A stretch of DNA of 64,000 nt, taken from the NCBI RefSeq assembly GCF_022458985.1, contig NC_061770.1:35011599-35075598 (forward strand). The letters are read 5' to 3'. Positions 12,375 through 24,300 of the stretch are shown in pieces. Origin of the DNA: Mugil cephalus. Its lineage: Eukaryota; Chordata; Actinopteri; Mugiliformes; Mugilidae. Each line of letters begins with the position of its first letter. Positions within the stretch are counted from its first letter, which is position 1. The notes beneath the pieces were generated by a model. It ran no database searches. It had not been told where the DNA came from and saw only the letters and a program-made list of their open reading frames with translations. Made by a program: the position numbers and the translations under genes.

Positions 12375-12898
12375 CATAGACTGGATATAAATATGGACGA
12401 CGCGGCTCCACTTCCTCGCAGTGGACGGGGCGGCGCCATCTTGTGACTTTGTAGCTTTGAGTCTGATCATTATCGACGCCCCGCCCACGTTTCCACTTCC
12501 AGACTCATTCGTGTTTTCGTTTTAATTCATGCTACACTCTGCTCCGCCTCCACCAATCACAAAGAAATGTTGGATTATACACTGTACTTATTGTTTAAAT
12601 TTGCCTTTTTACGACTCTTCACGGGACCAGTTTACGGAGCGGTTGGCATGGCGACTGGTGGTCGCCATTATTGAAACGTGTACAAAAAAAATAAAAAGAC
12701 TCTTGGATATGCATCAACATTATATTTACGATCTGAAATAACTGGAACTATCCTTGAAAAAAATATTAGGGTTTTAGTCCCGCCCACTAACATGGAGGAG
12801 GTGGAGCTTATGACCTGTACTGCAGCCTCCAGCCACCAGGGGGAGCTCTACACGCTTTGATTTCACTCTAGAGGGACCATATTTATATACAGTCTATG
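12375..12898 (+). mobile_element. MITE of the CATAGACTG family, intact copy
   Basis: The terminal inverted repeats are about 22 bp: CATAGACTGGATATAAATAT at 12375 onward and the complementary TTTATATACAGTCTATG ending at 12898. It is a 524-bp element without coding capacity. It lies between the proximal and distal poly(A) signals of eml3, so it would be part of a long eml3 3'UTR. Partial copies are at 416-1289, 20195-20265, 22364-22575, 23813-23953 and 57527-57985. Confidence 0.8.
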
Positions 12899-13248
12899 CA
12901 TTGGACACATGTTTGATGACTTTCGGTTTCATTCTGTGTCGTTGTGTTTTAGTTAATCTGGAGAGCGTCGTCGTGTTGAGCCTTAGCAGAGATTCTTACG
13001 TATTTTTTAAACATTTTACACAGTGTTTCGTTGACACCTGAGCTCATTCTTGAGGCTGTTCTCATGCTTACAATAGACAAGACTGTGACAAACCTTTGAA
13101 ATCAACTCTTCTCTCGTACTAATTCCTTATTTTTTTTTTGTTTGTTTTTCCTGACAGTAAATCAGTACACTCCGACGTGATTACTTTAGTACGATTTTAT
13201 ATATTTAAAAGACTGTTGGTTATACTGTGATGTATCGGCCAAGCTCTC

Positions 13249-13258
13249 AATAAATAAA
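13249..13258 (+). terminator. Distal eml3 poly(A) signal
   Basis: Overlapping AATAAA hexamers (13249-13254 and 13253-13258) are followed 15-35 nt later by a GT-rich stretch (GGTGTGTTGAGTGGTGTGTG). This is the classic hexamer plus downstream-element layout. The resulting 3'UTR would be about 1.2 kb. Confidence 0.7.
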
Positions 13259-13599
13259 GACTGGAAGGTGTGTTGAGTGGTGTGTGTCACTAGTGGGCAG
13301 TGCTGCTCCAGGAACTATGAGCCGAGGAAACGTGTTTAAAAACTACTGGTCCCAGACACATGACTGCAGGTGAGTCTGTGATCTCCAACCTGAACGTCAT
13401 GAAACAATTTCATTACTTTCTAAATCTTAAGTTATATTATTAATAAAATATGGATAAAGCATCCAGATAATAATGAATGTTTAATGCAGAAGTCTCACTT
13501 TTACAATTGTGTTGCACTGTTGGATAGTACATTCATAGTGTAAATATTACTTTTTTAATTATTCATTTGTCTAGTAGAATTATGTAGATGATGTGTAAT

Positions 13600-14460
13600 C
13601 TAATAGATATATTGAATAATTAAACAAAGATAAAATTAAAATAAAATCAGCAGATCTCTAATAAAACGTATAAAAATAAGTAGTCAAATAAAATAAAAAT
13701 TAAATTAGTAAAAAAGGTAAAATAAAATGAGTAAATCTAGTTGAATAAAATATAATTATTCAAATATTCTATTCTAAAAACTAAAAATCTAGCAAAATAA
13801 AACGGATAAAATAAGTTACAAACTAGTAAAATAAATTAAAAATAAAATATAAGTTACAAACTAGTAAAATAAAATAAAACAAAAATATGAGTTACAATCT
13901 AGTAAAATTAAATAAAATATAATTTACAAACTAGTAAAATAAAATAAAACAAAAATATGAGTTACAATCTAGTAAAATTAAATAAAAATAAAATATAATT
14001 TACAATCTAGTAAAATAAAATAAATAAAAATATAAGTTACAATATAGTAAAATAAAATAAATAAAAATAAAATATAATTTACAATCTAGTGAAATAAAAT
14101 AAATAAAAATATGAGTTACAATCTAGTAAAATAAATTAAAAATAAAATATAAGTTACAAACTAGTAAAATAAAATAAAACAAAAATATGAGTTACAATCT
14201 AGTAAAATTAAATACAAATAAAATATAATTTACAATCTAGTAAAATAAATTAAAAATATATATATAAGTTACAAACTAGTAAAATAAAATAAAACAAAAA
14301 TATGAGTTACAATCTAGTAAAATAAATTAAAAATAAAATATAAGTTACAAACTAGTAAAATAAAATAAAACAAAAGTATGAGTTACAATCTAATAAAATT
14401 AAATAAAAATAAAATATAATTTACAATCTAGTGAAATAAAATAAATGAGTACAAGAAAAA
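13600..14460 (+). repeat. AT-rich minisatellite between eml3 and mta2
   Basis: A degenerate tandem array built from units such as AAGTTACAAACTAGTAAAAT and GAGTTACAATCTAGTAAAAT, spaced roughly every 55-65 bp, with almost no GC. The CTAGTAAAATAAA word is repeated more than ten times. It ends in AAT/AAG and AAAT microsatellites (14465-14602). Similar words recur at 11460-11780 and 39780-40100, so the unit has a dispersed history. Confidence 0.85.
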
Positions 14461-14602
14461 AATATAATAATAATAATAATAATAAGAAGAAGAAGAAGAA
14501 GAAGAAGAAAAATAAATATTGTAACTTCATACACTATTGATTATTATTAATTAAATTTCCAACTAAATAAAATACAATAAATAAATAAATAAATAAATAA
14601 AA

Positions 14603-15144
14603 ACGTATTGCTGGATTTTAATCCGGACATTCCGGAAATTGCCGACAGTCTCCGAAGATGACGATGCGCGTCCGAACGAACGAGGAGGAGGAGGAGGGGG
14701 AGGGGGAGGGGGGGTTGAACTGAGCGGAGGTGAAGAAGAGGAGGATGAAGCTGGGAGCGGAGGATGGGAGGAAGAGTGGAGTAAGAGACAGGCTGGCTGT
14801 GAATGAGTGAGTGAGGAAGAGGAGAAGGAAGGAAGGAAGGAAGGAAGGTCGTCCGAAAAGGGACCGAAAACAGAAAAAAGGACTTGTGTATATTTTTTAA
14901 GAGGAGGAGTGGATAACCTCTGGAGCTAACGGAAACTTTAAACTTTTTTTTTTCTTTTTTTTTTTTTTTTTCTTTTTTTTTTTTTTACCCGCCACGGCTC
15001 TCGGCTTGTTGTGCCCGGAGCCGGCTTTGTTTCTCGGTGGGGGTGTCTACGATAAATGAAGGAATAAAATAGATCCCCCATTGACCCTTTTCTACCCGAG
15101 CGGGGAATACCCTGGGACTGCTTTTTGACAGAGGTTACGAGAGA
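14603..15144 (+). promoter_or_regulatory. mta2 promoter and 5'UTR region
   Basis: GC-rich DNA begins abruptly after the AT-rich array. It holds GGAGGAGG/GGGGAGGGGG purine tracts (about 14683-14715), a (GGAA)n run (about 14826-14848), a T-tract of about 45 (14945-14987) and then GC-rich sequence up to the ATG at 15145. No TATA box is clear. Possible upstream ORFs are 14745-14810 (21 codons) and 15056-15067 (ATG AAG GAA TAA); whether they are transcribed depends on the start site, which I cannot place. A T-tract this long would be unusual in a mature 5'UTR, so the start site may lie after it. Confidence 0.5.
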
Positions 15145-18100
15145 ATGGCGGCCAACATGTACCGAGTGGGAGGTAAGGACTGTTTTTACAATTTTGAAGA
15201 CACCCCCTACTATGTGATTGTTCGCCTCGACAGCAAGGTGGCTAGCTAGACGGCTAACTAGTTAGCCGCTAACTGGAGCTAGCTCTTCGCTAGCCTCCGT
15301 GCGTACGTTCAGACCGTTGAGTGGCGTGAGCCGGCTTTGAAAGTTTACTATTTAATTTAAGAAAAATAAAAGTGCGGCACAGTCTTGTGTCTACCGGTGT
15401 TTGGCGAATTGTAATTGCGAGTTAAGTGAAACAAACAAGAAAACTGGCGCAGTGTTTTCCACGTAGTGAGCACCTAGGTTAGCCGCTAGCCGTCTGCTCA
15501 GTTAGCCGCTAACTGTTTAGCGGCTAACCGGTAGCCGCTAACCGGTAGCTCCGATAACTGGAGCTAACTAACTGTTAGCCGCTAACTTAAGGTGACCAGA
15601 TTTCTGAAATGATATCCGGGGACATTTGCGGCTCGGGAGTTAACAAGAGAGAATTAAATGTTATTACGGTGGAATAAAGAAACTCGGGCACTGATGGTTT
15701 CATTTAGTTTGACTTATTTATTCATATTTAAAGATATTTAAACTGCGATGCCTGTAATGTCAATAGCAGCGCGACCGGCTACCGTAATACTTGTAGTATA
15801 TGCGCAACGCGCTCACTATCTCTTCCCATATGTTCCCATCCGGCTACCGTAAAACTCGTTGTTGCAAGTCTGCATGCGACATTTTTTCCCTCTCTCTCCT
15901 CATTCATAAAACTCTGAAATCGGGGACATTTTCGGCGACAGCATTAGCCGGGGGGGGGGGGGGGGGGGGAGCAGGTGACACAAAGCGGGGACTGACCCCA
16001 GAAATCGGGGGCGTCTGGTCACCATACGCTAAGTGGAGCTAACTGTTAGCCGCTAACTGGGACTAGCTCTTTGCTTTTACTCTCAGCCAAAGAAGGGGAC
16101 GTGTAAATAACTCCAACTGACTTAGTTTACACAAAGTGTTAGCCGCCAGTTCGTATTTATGTATTTACGTGGGATATTTATTCATTTTTGTTGAATAAAA
16201 TGGCAAGTTTTAAGCGGTGGGGGTGTCTCGTCACTACTAGTTTCCTCCGCCAGTCTGAAACCGGCTCTGAGAGTTTACTATTTAATGTAAGAGGCATAAA
16301 AGCGACATGTCGTCTGGTGTCTACTGGAATATAGCGAATTGTAGCTGTAAGTCTCTTTGTCTGTGTTATTAGCATCACTGTGTGTGAGCTAACATTCAGC
16401 CACAGAAGAAAGAAAGTTGATTTTTTTTTTGAAATAGCTTTAAAAACTGTGAATGTGTTTCCTTGGTTTAAAACTTGACCCCAGTTAAACATTATATGGA
16501 TTTTAAAAGATCTTGATAGTGAAACTCGTCGAATATGAACTTTTACGTGGTCAGACTTTCAATTCATGAACAGAGAGGGAAGTTTAGTATCTGAAAGACG
16601 ATGTAATTACCGGCGTAATTGTAAGATACGAGATAAGATGTGTTTTTATTATTCCCACAATGAGGAAATTTACGTTGTTAACAGCAGCAGGACAGAACCG
16701 AAACCCATACGGTGCATATGTATTTACATGTGTGTTTATTATTTCATCACAAGGAGATTCCACCCATAAGTTTTGTTGTGTGGATAATTGATGGAGTGCG
16801 ATATATATGTGTGTGGACATGTAGTACTATACAATCTATAGTAGTTTTATGTTTACTTTCCTTGAGTCTGTTGAGGGACAAACAATAACAGCCAGTGAGA
16901 CGTTGCATTCAGGAGAAATAGGTGCAATAATAAGCAAAATAAGCAGCGATCAGGAGCCTCTTAATTAGCTCGTACTCACCAAAATAAACGGCGATATCGG
17001 CTATCAGATTGTGTAATAGTATCGGGGACGTCTCAATCAAGATATTCTTGTCCCCTTCCCAAAAGATGGACACACACAAAGATAGATGTCTTTATTGTCA
17101 ACGTACAGATACAGTGAAATGCAGATGGAGCGAACTCATTAGATGCTTAGGATCCTAGAAACAATGTACAAACAACAGACGTACTTTACTTAAAACTTAA
17201 AATACTGTTTACTAATATATGCGCTGCAGTTCAGACCTGAGTCAGATGTTGAATGAACAAACTTTTCTAAAGGTTTTTCTTGCCCTTATTCTCCTTGATA
17301 ATATGTGTACCTGGCTTTAGTCCAGTAAATGTTTCTGTCAGAGTTGATGTAGTTTACAGAGCGGAGCTCGTACCTTTGCACCAGAAATGTTCTGGTCCTC
17401 CAACGCCGCCCTAAACTCCCTCACCCTCAGGAAACTCCTCTCTGCTTTTAAACGTGAAGTGTTTGTTGCCTTTAGCTTCACTGGACTCGCTGTAGTTTTT
17501 TTTGATTTGACGACTTCCTACTAACTTCTTGCCAAACTTCCACGCTGGCAAATTTCCAAATTTCTGTTTGATGGAGTTTATTTTCCAGCGTAAAGTTCCT
17601 CCACACGCACATGCAGACGTGTTTCATCACATGATTTTTGATTCCTCTTCTTATTCGGTTTTTGACATGAGCCAAACGCACTGAAAAAGTTGTCGTCCTC
17701 GTCTTTTTTTTTTTCTACCTACGTCGGATCAGTGACCTAATCATTATTAAACCACCTGGATCAGCTGTGCATCATCTTCAATTGGTGCAATTTGATTAGA
17801 TGTTGATGTTAAAGCCTTGAAATTGTCGTGATGTCTGGCTTCATTAAATTAAACAACACAACTTTTGTAGGTCCAGCTTTAGTTTCACACGTTGTCTCTA
17901 TATTTGAGCTGATTAACCTTTAATAACTTCCTTTTTTTTTGTGTTATTTTCTTCTGTTTCACTACTATAAAGTGACTCCCACCGGCCCACTAATAGTCTT
18001 TAATACGTCTTTAATACGTCTTTGTGAACAAGTGTGGGTTTTTTTTTTTTTGTCACCCTTCCTATTGGCACTGGGTGAAGATGCATTATGTTTTTTTATG

Positions 18101-21100
18101 TGTAAACAAATAAGGAAGGAAGTGGTTCTCAGACAGCTGTTTCTAGCTAGAGGTGCTTTTTTTTTTTTTTTTTTTTTAATGCAGTCAAGAAAATATTCAC
18201 AAGAATAATAACCAACAGCCCCGTAAGACGCTTCCCTTTAATAAATTGTGTTGAAATACGGAGAGTAAAGAATTAAGATTAGTCTGGGTTGGAACCGTTC
18301 ACATTTGCATATAAACATAATAAAATATTACGACGTTCTCTCCTCTCTAAAGGCCTTTTTTGTCCCCACACGTTAAACAAACTCCTTCGAGGTGAAGGCG
18401 GATTTATTCTGTTTCTTTAGAAAAAACAAACTAAAATATATCTTTGGCAGCTGGAACATACAAAGGTCTGATATGAACCCGTCTTTAAGCCCAAAAGGCA
18501 CTTTTTTTTTTGTCGAATCTTTCCGTCTTTTTTTTACACAGATGTTAAAGTGATGCCATTGTACAAATTCAAGTGCGTGGAAATGTTTTCTCTTCTTTGG
18601 GCAAATGTCAGAAATCAGATTTCACCAAACTGGGTCATTTCTTTGCGAAACCAACGCTACGTTTGCCGCCTGTGAAACTAATGTGTGCAGGGCTGGATTG
18701 TTTTATCTATAAGGAGCTCGACACTTCATAAATATATGAACTTTTATCATAAATAATATCATTAAAAAGAATAAAAAAACATGTTAATGGTAAATGGAGT
18801 TTGGGGGTTAATGAACAAAGTCGATCGGGGGAAACGAATCAAGAGTTGCTGCTAATATCTATTTATTTTTTATTTATTTGTGGGCAAAGTTTAATGGCGA
18901 TGCTTGTTCCTGAGACACGTTAGGATGGAAAGTTGTTGCTTTCTGCAAAAAAAAAAAAAAAAAGGACTCGTGTCTTATGGACGGTTTGAGCGTCCGTCCT
19001 GTCCAGGCTCCAAAATGCCGCAAATAATCTCATCATGTCTGGTGTAAAGGTTTGATGCAGAGGCCTGGCCCATGTGTGTGTATATACATACATATATATA
19101 TATAAATCGCTGTTAGCACCAAGCATGTGGTTATGCAATAACTTCCAAATTGATTTTTAAGTAGCTCCCACAGTAACGAGGTTAAGTTGTTTGGTTATGC
19201 AACGCAGGAACAAAGAAGACGAGTGTGTTTGGTCATGTGTGCGCGCCACTAGCAGGAGACGCCGGAGTTAAATTAGTCAGCGTTCGTGGATTTCAGGGGT
19301 TCAGTGTGGATTTCTTTTGTCACAGCGAGGCCTGATGTGCGTTACCAGTCCTCCAAGAAGCACACGGTGTTCAGGCTGCGTGTAAGATCATTATCTTCCC
19401 CAGAGATTAGTCAAAGGGCTTCCTGCTCTTTATTCACCCTCCAGCGCCCGGCTACACCAGCGCCATCCCAGCCACGTACGTCCACACCAGGACACCTTCT
19501 TTTTTTTTATTTAAATCATCTCCCTTTAGATTTATTTTCACATATACCACATTAACACAAAACCAGCTTTGTGTTTGATCTCGACGCAGCTAAAAAAAAA
19601 AAAAGTCTCTCTAAGATCATTGATCCATCGTCCGGCCTCAGCCGACTGTCTCCTGGACTGGACGTCCTTTTTATACGTCCCACAGAGCTTCAGTGTGAGA
19701 CATGAATAAGTGTCCTCCCTTCCACCGCTACCACCACTGTCTTTACAGCCAGAATTAGTCGCGTTGGGCACACGAGAGCGAGCGCACATCCCCCTTTTAG
19801 TGAGCTCTCCGCCGTTATGTAACGTGATGTTGTGTTCCTCCTCCTCCTCCTCCTCCTGCAGCGAGGAGGTGATGCTCCTCCATTCAGCCTCCCCGTCACT
19901 GTGCTAAGTAGAGCAAGAAATCCCGTCTCAGTCCGTCCGTCCTCCACCTCTTCTTCTCGTGGTGGACGCATCAGAAGCCCGTCGATACCCTCCTGAGACG
20001 CTCTGCTCGTGGGTGGAACAGATGGAGCTCGATGTGGAGCTAACGAAGAAAACGTTTGTCTGTAACGCAAATAAAAAAGACTCGGAGAGATTGATCGGTG
20101 CAGGTTTTAAAGGCCGACATCTCTACGAAATCATGTGTTTTAATGTTAATCCTGAATTCAAACAATAATAACGTTGGCGTAAATCTTTATTTGATGCTGT
20201 GGAAACAGGATGTGACATAACGGCGACTACCGGTGAGACTGTGTGCGAGTTGTAAAATAAATCAAAATAATTACAGTATATGATGCATCGTTTTCTTTTG
20301 CATCTGGTTCTGAGAAAACAAACACTTCTAAATATCGTGTAGATGCATTTACATCTGCGTTAATGTGAGTTGTTTCCTGACCCGGATGACGCATCCAGAA
20401 ACAGGCCGAGTGTTTGTACCTGGGCTATTTATTTTATTTTCTGTTTTACTGCACCACGCTTGGCTGACACTTGTAGTGGCGCCGTCTTTCGAGCGGCATT
20501 ATCTCCTCCACACAGCGTGGGGTTGATTTCACGCCGTCAGTTCAGGCCGGAGGTGACGCCCGTGATATTTAACGCAACACAGTTTAACCTGTTACTGCAC
20601 CTGCTCTCTCTTTAATTTACTCGGTTTTCTCGTGGCCGTGAACGTCGTCGGCGCTGCAGCTTATCCGGCCGTCGTCGTACCTCGACCTCGTGACCCTTGA
20701 CCTGCAGGTGTCTCCTAAACCAATTATTCCAGCTCGGCTGGAGGAAGACGTAGCTGTCTTTTTGTGTCCGGAGTTTGACTTGTGGTTGAATCTGGATTAA
20801 AACGAGGAGGTTGAGGTTGATAATTCGATCGCTAGAAATCAATAGAAGAAGATGAACCCAAATGAGACAGAACTGTGGGCGTTTGACAAGGATTTTGACT
20901 CAGATTGGACGATACTGAATATTAAATGATTGGTATCTGCACAATAAACTCGAGTTGGACGTGTCCAGAACCAGTGCTGATGTGTTAATGAGGCCAAACT
21001 TTAACTCTAACTACACTCATGTTTGTTTTTATGGAGCCAAAATGCAAACAGAATTGAAGAAGTTGATCAGCTGACTTCCTGACTGTCCAGTAATATGCAA

Positions 21101-21119
21101 AAGGCCGTTACACACAAAG

Positions 21120-21184
<65 letters not shown>

Positions 21185-21295
21185 GAATGCATCTTTGCTT
21201 TGTTTGGGAGTTTGCCGTGTGATTTTCAGGCCTTCGCTTACATTTTGACGACAGATGACTGAGCTGACTAATTCGTTGAGTTTTCTGTCGGCCTG

Positions 21296-21377
<82 letters not shown>

Positions 21378-24300
21378 ATATGAATCAGGCTGTGGGTTGT
21401 TAGGTGGTGGTGACAGATGGGTCTTAAATTATATGTAGTGTTGATAGATTGAGCTGCTGGAAGGCATAATCCTAACTTCTGGAAAATACATTTGAAGGAG
21501 GGGAAAAAAAAACGCAGCAGAGAGACTGAAATTATTACACGACGCAGCGAGTGAGGAATAAAACGTCGAGCGCTGTTACGTGTTTTGGGTTAAACTCTGA
21601 CTCTAAACCCAACATTTCGTTATGTTGGATTAATTTATCAAAAATAATCAAATGTATATAGAAGAAATAGTTGGAATCGCTGCCATTTTTTTTATTTTCC
21701 CACTCGGCTCAGCTTTCGTTGGACTGAATTACTCGCTCATTATTTATATTCCTAAATGCTTTCTCCAGTTTTGGACGTGCACGTCCTCATTTTCTGCTCT
21801 ATTCATTATGTGATCATGTCACTTCCAGACGTAATGTGAACCTGCTTAACTTCACAGAAAGACACGTCTCATTATATCAACAGCGTCATCGCTAGTGTTC
21901 GTGCACAGGCTGCTGCTAATGGGCAACAAATCATTACCGTAATGATGCTAAATCCAATGTTAAGGTCATTACGGTAATTTAACGACAGACTAAAACATGA
22001 TCTTATTCTACGTGTAAACATTTCGTTAGTATCGTAATTAGATTTTTTTTTTAATGAAGACAGTTTAGACCCACCTCTCTGGTTTTATACTATTACAACG
22101 TATGTTTTACGAGTTAGCATCATGTTCTGACTCTGCACTAACTTTTGTTTTCTCCGTTTCTTCTAGATTACGTGTACTTTGAGAACTCTTCTAGCAACCC
22201 TTACCTTATCCGGAGAATAGAAGAGCTGAACAAGGTTGGTCATCGTCCTCTTCTTCTTCTTCTTCTTCTTCTTGTCACACATGAAAGTTACGCCACTGCA
22301 TTTTTATTTTTTGTCTTTACAGTGGAATAAATGTTAATCTCTATTGATAATATACATGAAACTCATAGACACTATAAAGATGGAAGTGAAGCCAAAGCTA
22401 GTAGTGCCCCCCCTGGTGGCCGGAGGCTGCAGTATAGGTCATAAGCTCCGCCTCCTCCGTGTTAGTGGGCGGGACTTGGGCCAAACCAAAGCACTAAAAT
22501 ACACTTCAAACATTTTATTTCCAAGGATAGTTTCTGTAGTTGTAATATTCTCCATGAAAATGGCAACAAATTGAGAGGAAGTGAAGACATATTGTCCGTA
22601 TTTACATTGATTTGAATAATACTCACGTGATAACACACACAGAGCAACTGTAACACACTGCACACCAGATATCACAGACCTGAAATGGTTTTAGCGGCGT
22701 TCATGCTACGCAGGCTTGTAATTTCCCTGCGTTTATCTGCTTTTCCTGGACACTAGTTAAATGATAAATGGTGGCTACTGTAATCACAGGACACTGGTAC
22801 AGGAGCCACTTATATAACAGCAGCAGCAGCAGCATATGACACAGGCTTGTTTCCCAGTCAAAGGATTAAGCTCATTTATGTAACACTCTTACATTGAAGG
22901 GTCTGTGCTGAGAAGCAGGATAACAGAGTCATCTCTGAGTGTTAAAGGCTGCACAGCACAATGAGATGGAGATGAGATGATGTCCAGACCCATGACAAAT
23001 CATTTTGTTGTGATTTATTTGTCATGATAATAACCAATGTTGGGAAATAATGATAAATTGGAGGAGCTAATTGAAAGCTAACGGAGCTCAGATAAGACTC
23101 ATTTAAGGTACTGACACAGACGTAGTAACGTACGTACGTAGCCGACGCCAGTGTGAGTCATTCATACTCGTTTGTCTCGTTCTGTAATGACTCCACCCAA
23201 ACACTAGGTGGCTTCCCATCATTCACTCACAGGAAACAAACTGAATTTGCTGCAGAGAATCCAAACTGTGTAAGAGCTCAGCTGAAAACACAATGAAGTA
23301 GCGCTAACACGTCGGTAGCTGCACCCGCGCTTCATTCGTTACGAGGGCGAACCAGTAACCAGCGACTCTCCGCTCAACAGACAGCGAACGGGAATGTGGA
23401 GGCGAAGGTGGTGTGTCTCTTCAGGAGGCGAGACATCTCAGGCAACCTCAACACTCTGGCCGACAGCAACGCAAGTAAGTGAACAATAACTTAAAGGCCT
23501 CTTCTCTCCCAGGTGAGAACGATGACGTCGGGCCGACTTTTTAACCAACCTGTTTCTCATTGTGTTTCACATAAAAGCTCCTCTTCAGCTTTTGTGTTGC
23601 AAATTTGCACCAATGCTTAAGGAGCGGAAGTTACGTCCTTAATGTTTGTCTCAAACTCAGCATCAGATCTGGTGGTTAAAAAAAAAAAAAATATACTACT
23701 TTACTTTGCACCTTTGTTCATTACAAACACAACATCCATGTTATTTTGGTTTTGTGCATGAAATGAAACAACATTTGACGATATTTCTCGTTGCGTTGAT
23801 ACTGTTTGATAACGTGGCTCCGCCCTCAGATCGGCACTGATCAAACTCCGCCTCCAAAAGTTCCAAGATGGCTCCGCCCACTTGGAGAAAATAGCATCAG
23901 TTCGACCAATGGAGGAAGTGGAGACGCGTTGTCCACGTCCACGTCCAGTCTATTGGTCTGATTTGTGGCGTCTTTTCGCTCCACATTAGCTTTAAACAGG
24001 AGTATTTACGGGACTGAACACGGTCCAAGGTGAACATGTGACCCAGGGAGAATACGAGGAAGATAAGAAACGCCTTTATGAAGCTGCAGGGGGAAGGAAT
24101 TCAGTTTATTTCAGATGAGATCGAACGCTTAACTTGATAAGGACGTCTGTGTTTACAAGGTAGAACAGTAAACATGTTCTTTTTGAAATGACTTGTCCAC
24201 ACGAAGGAGGAAGACACGGTGATGCATCCATTTTGAAGCGTGGTTGGTTTCTATGTGTGTGTGTGGACGTCTTTGTCTGGAGCTCTGCAGCCCAGGAGGT

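Larger units (their letters stand above)
15173..22166 (+). other. mta2 intron 1
   Basis: Seven-kilobase first intron, the usual place for enhancers, but I can name none. Besides the elements listed separately it has a repeat tail near 17075-17130 (TTTATTGTCAACGTACAGAT; similar wording near 32000), T-runs at 18030, 18158-18177 and A-runs near 18945, a TCC run at 19837-19857, a family-B fragment at 20195-20265, and two microsatellites at 21124-21376. No other exon is supported. Confidence 0.6.

Noticed and set aside
21029..21379. 116-codon - strand frame with Cys-Val and Tyr-Ile runs
   Set aside because: It is a translation of the CA and TA microsatellites.
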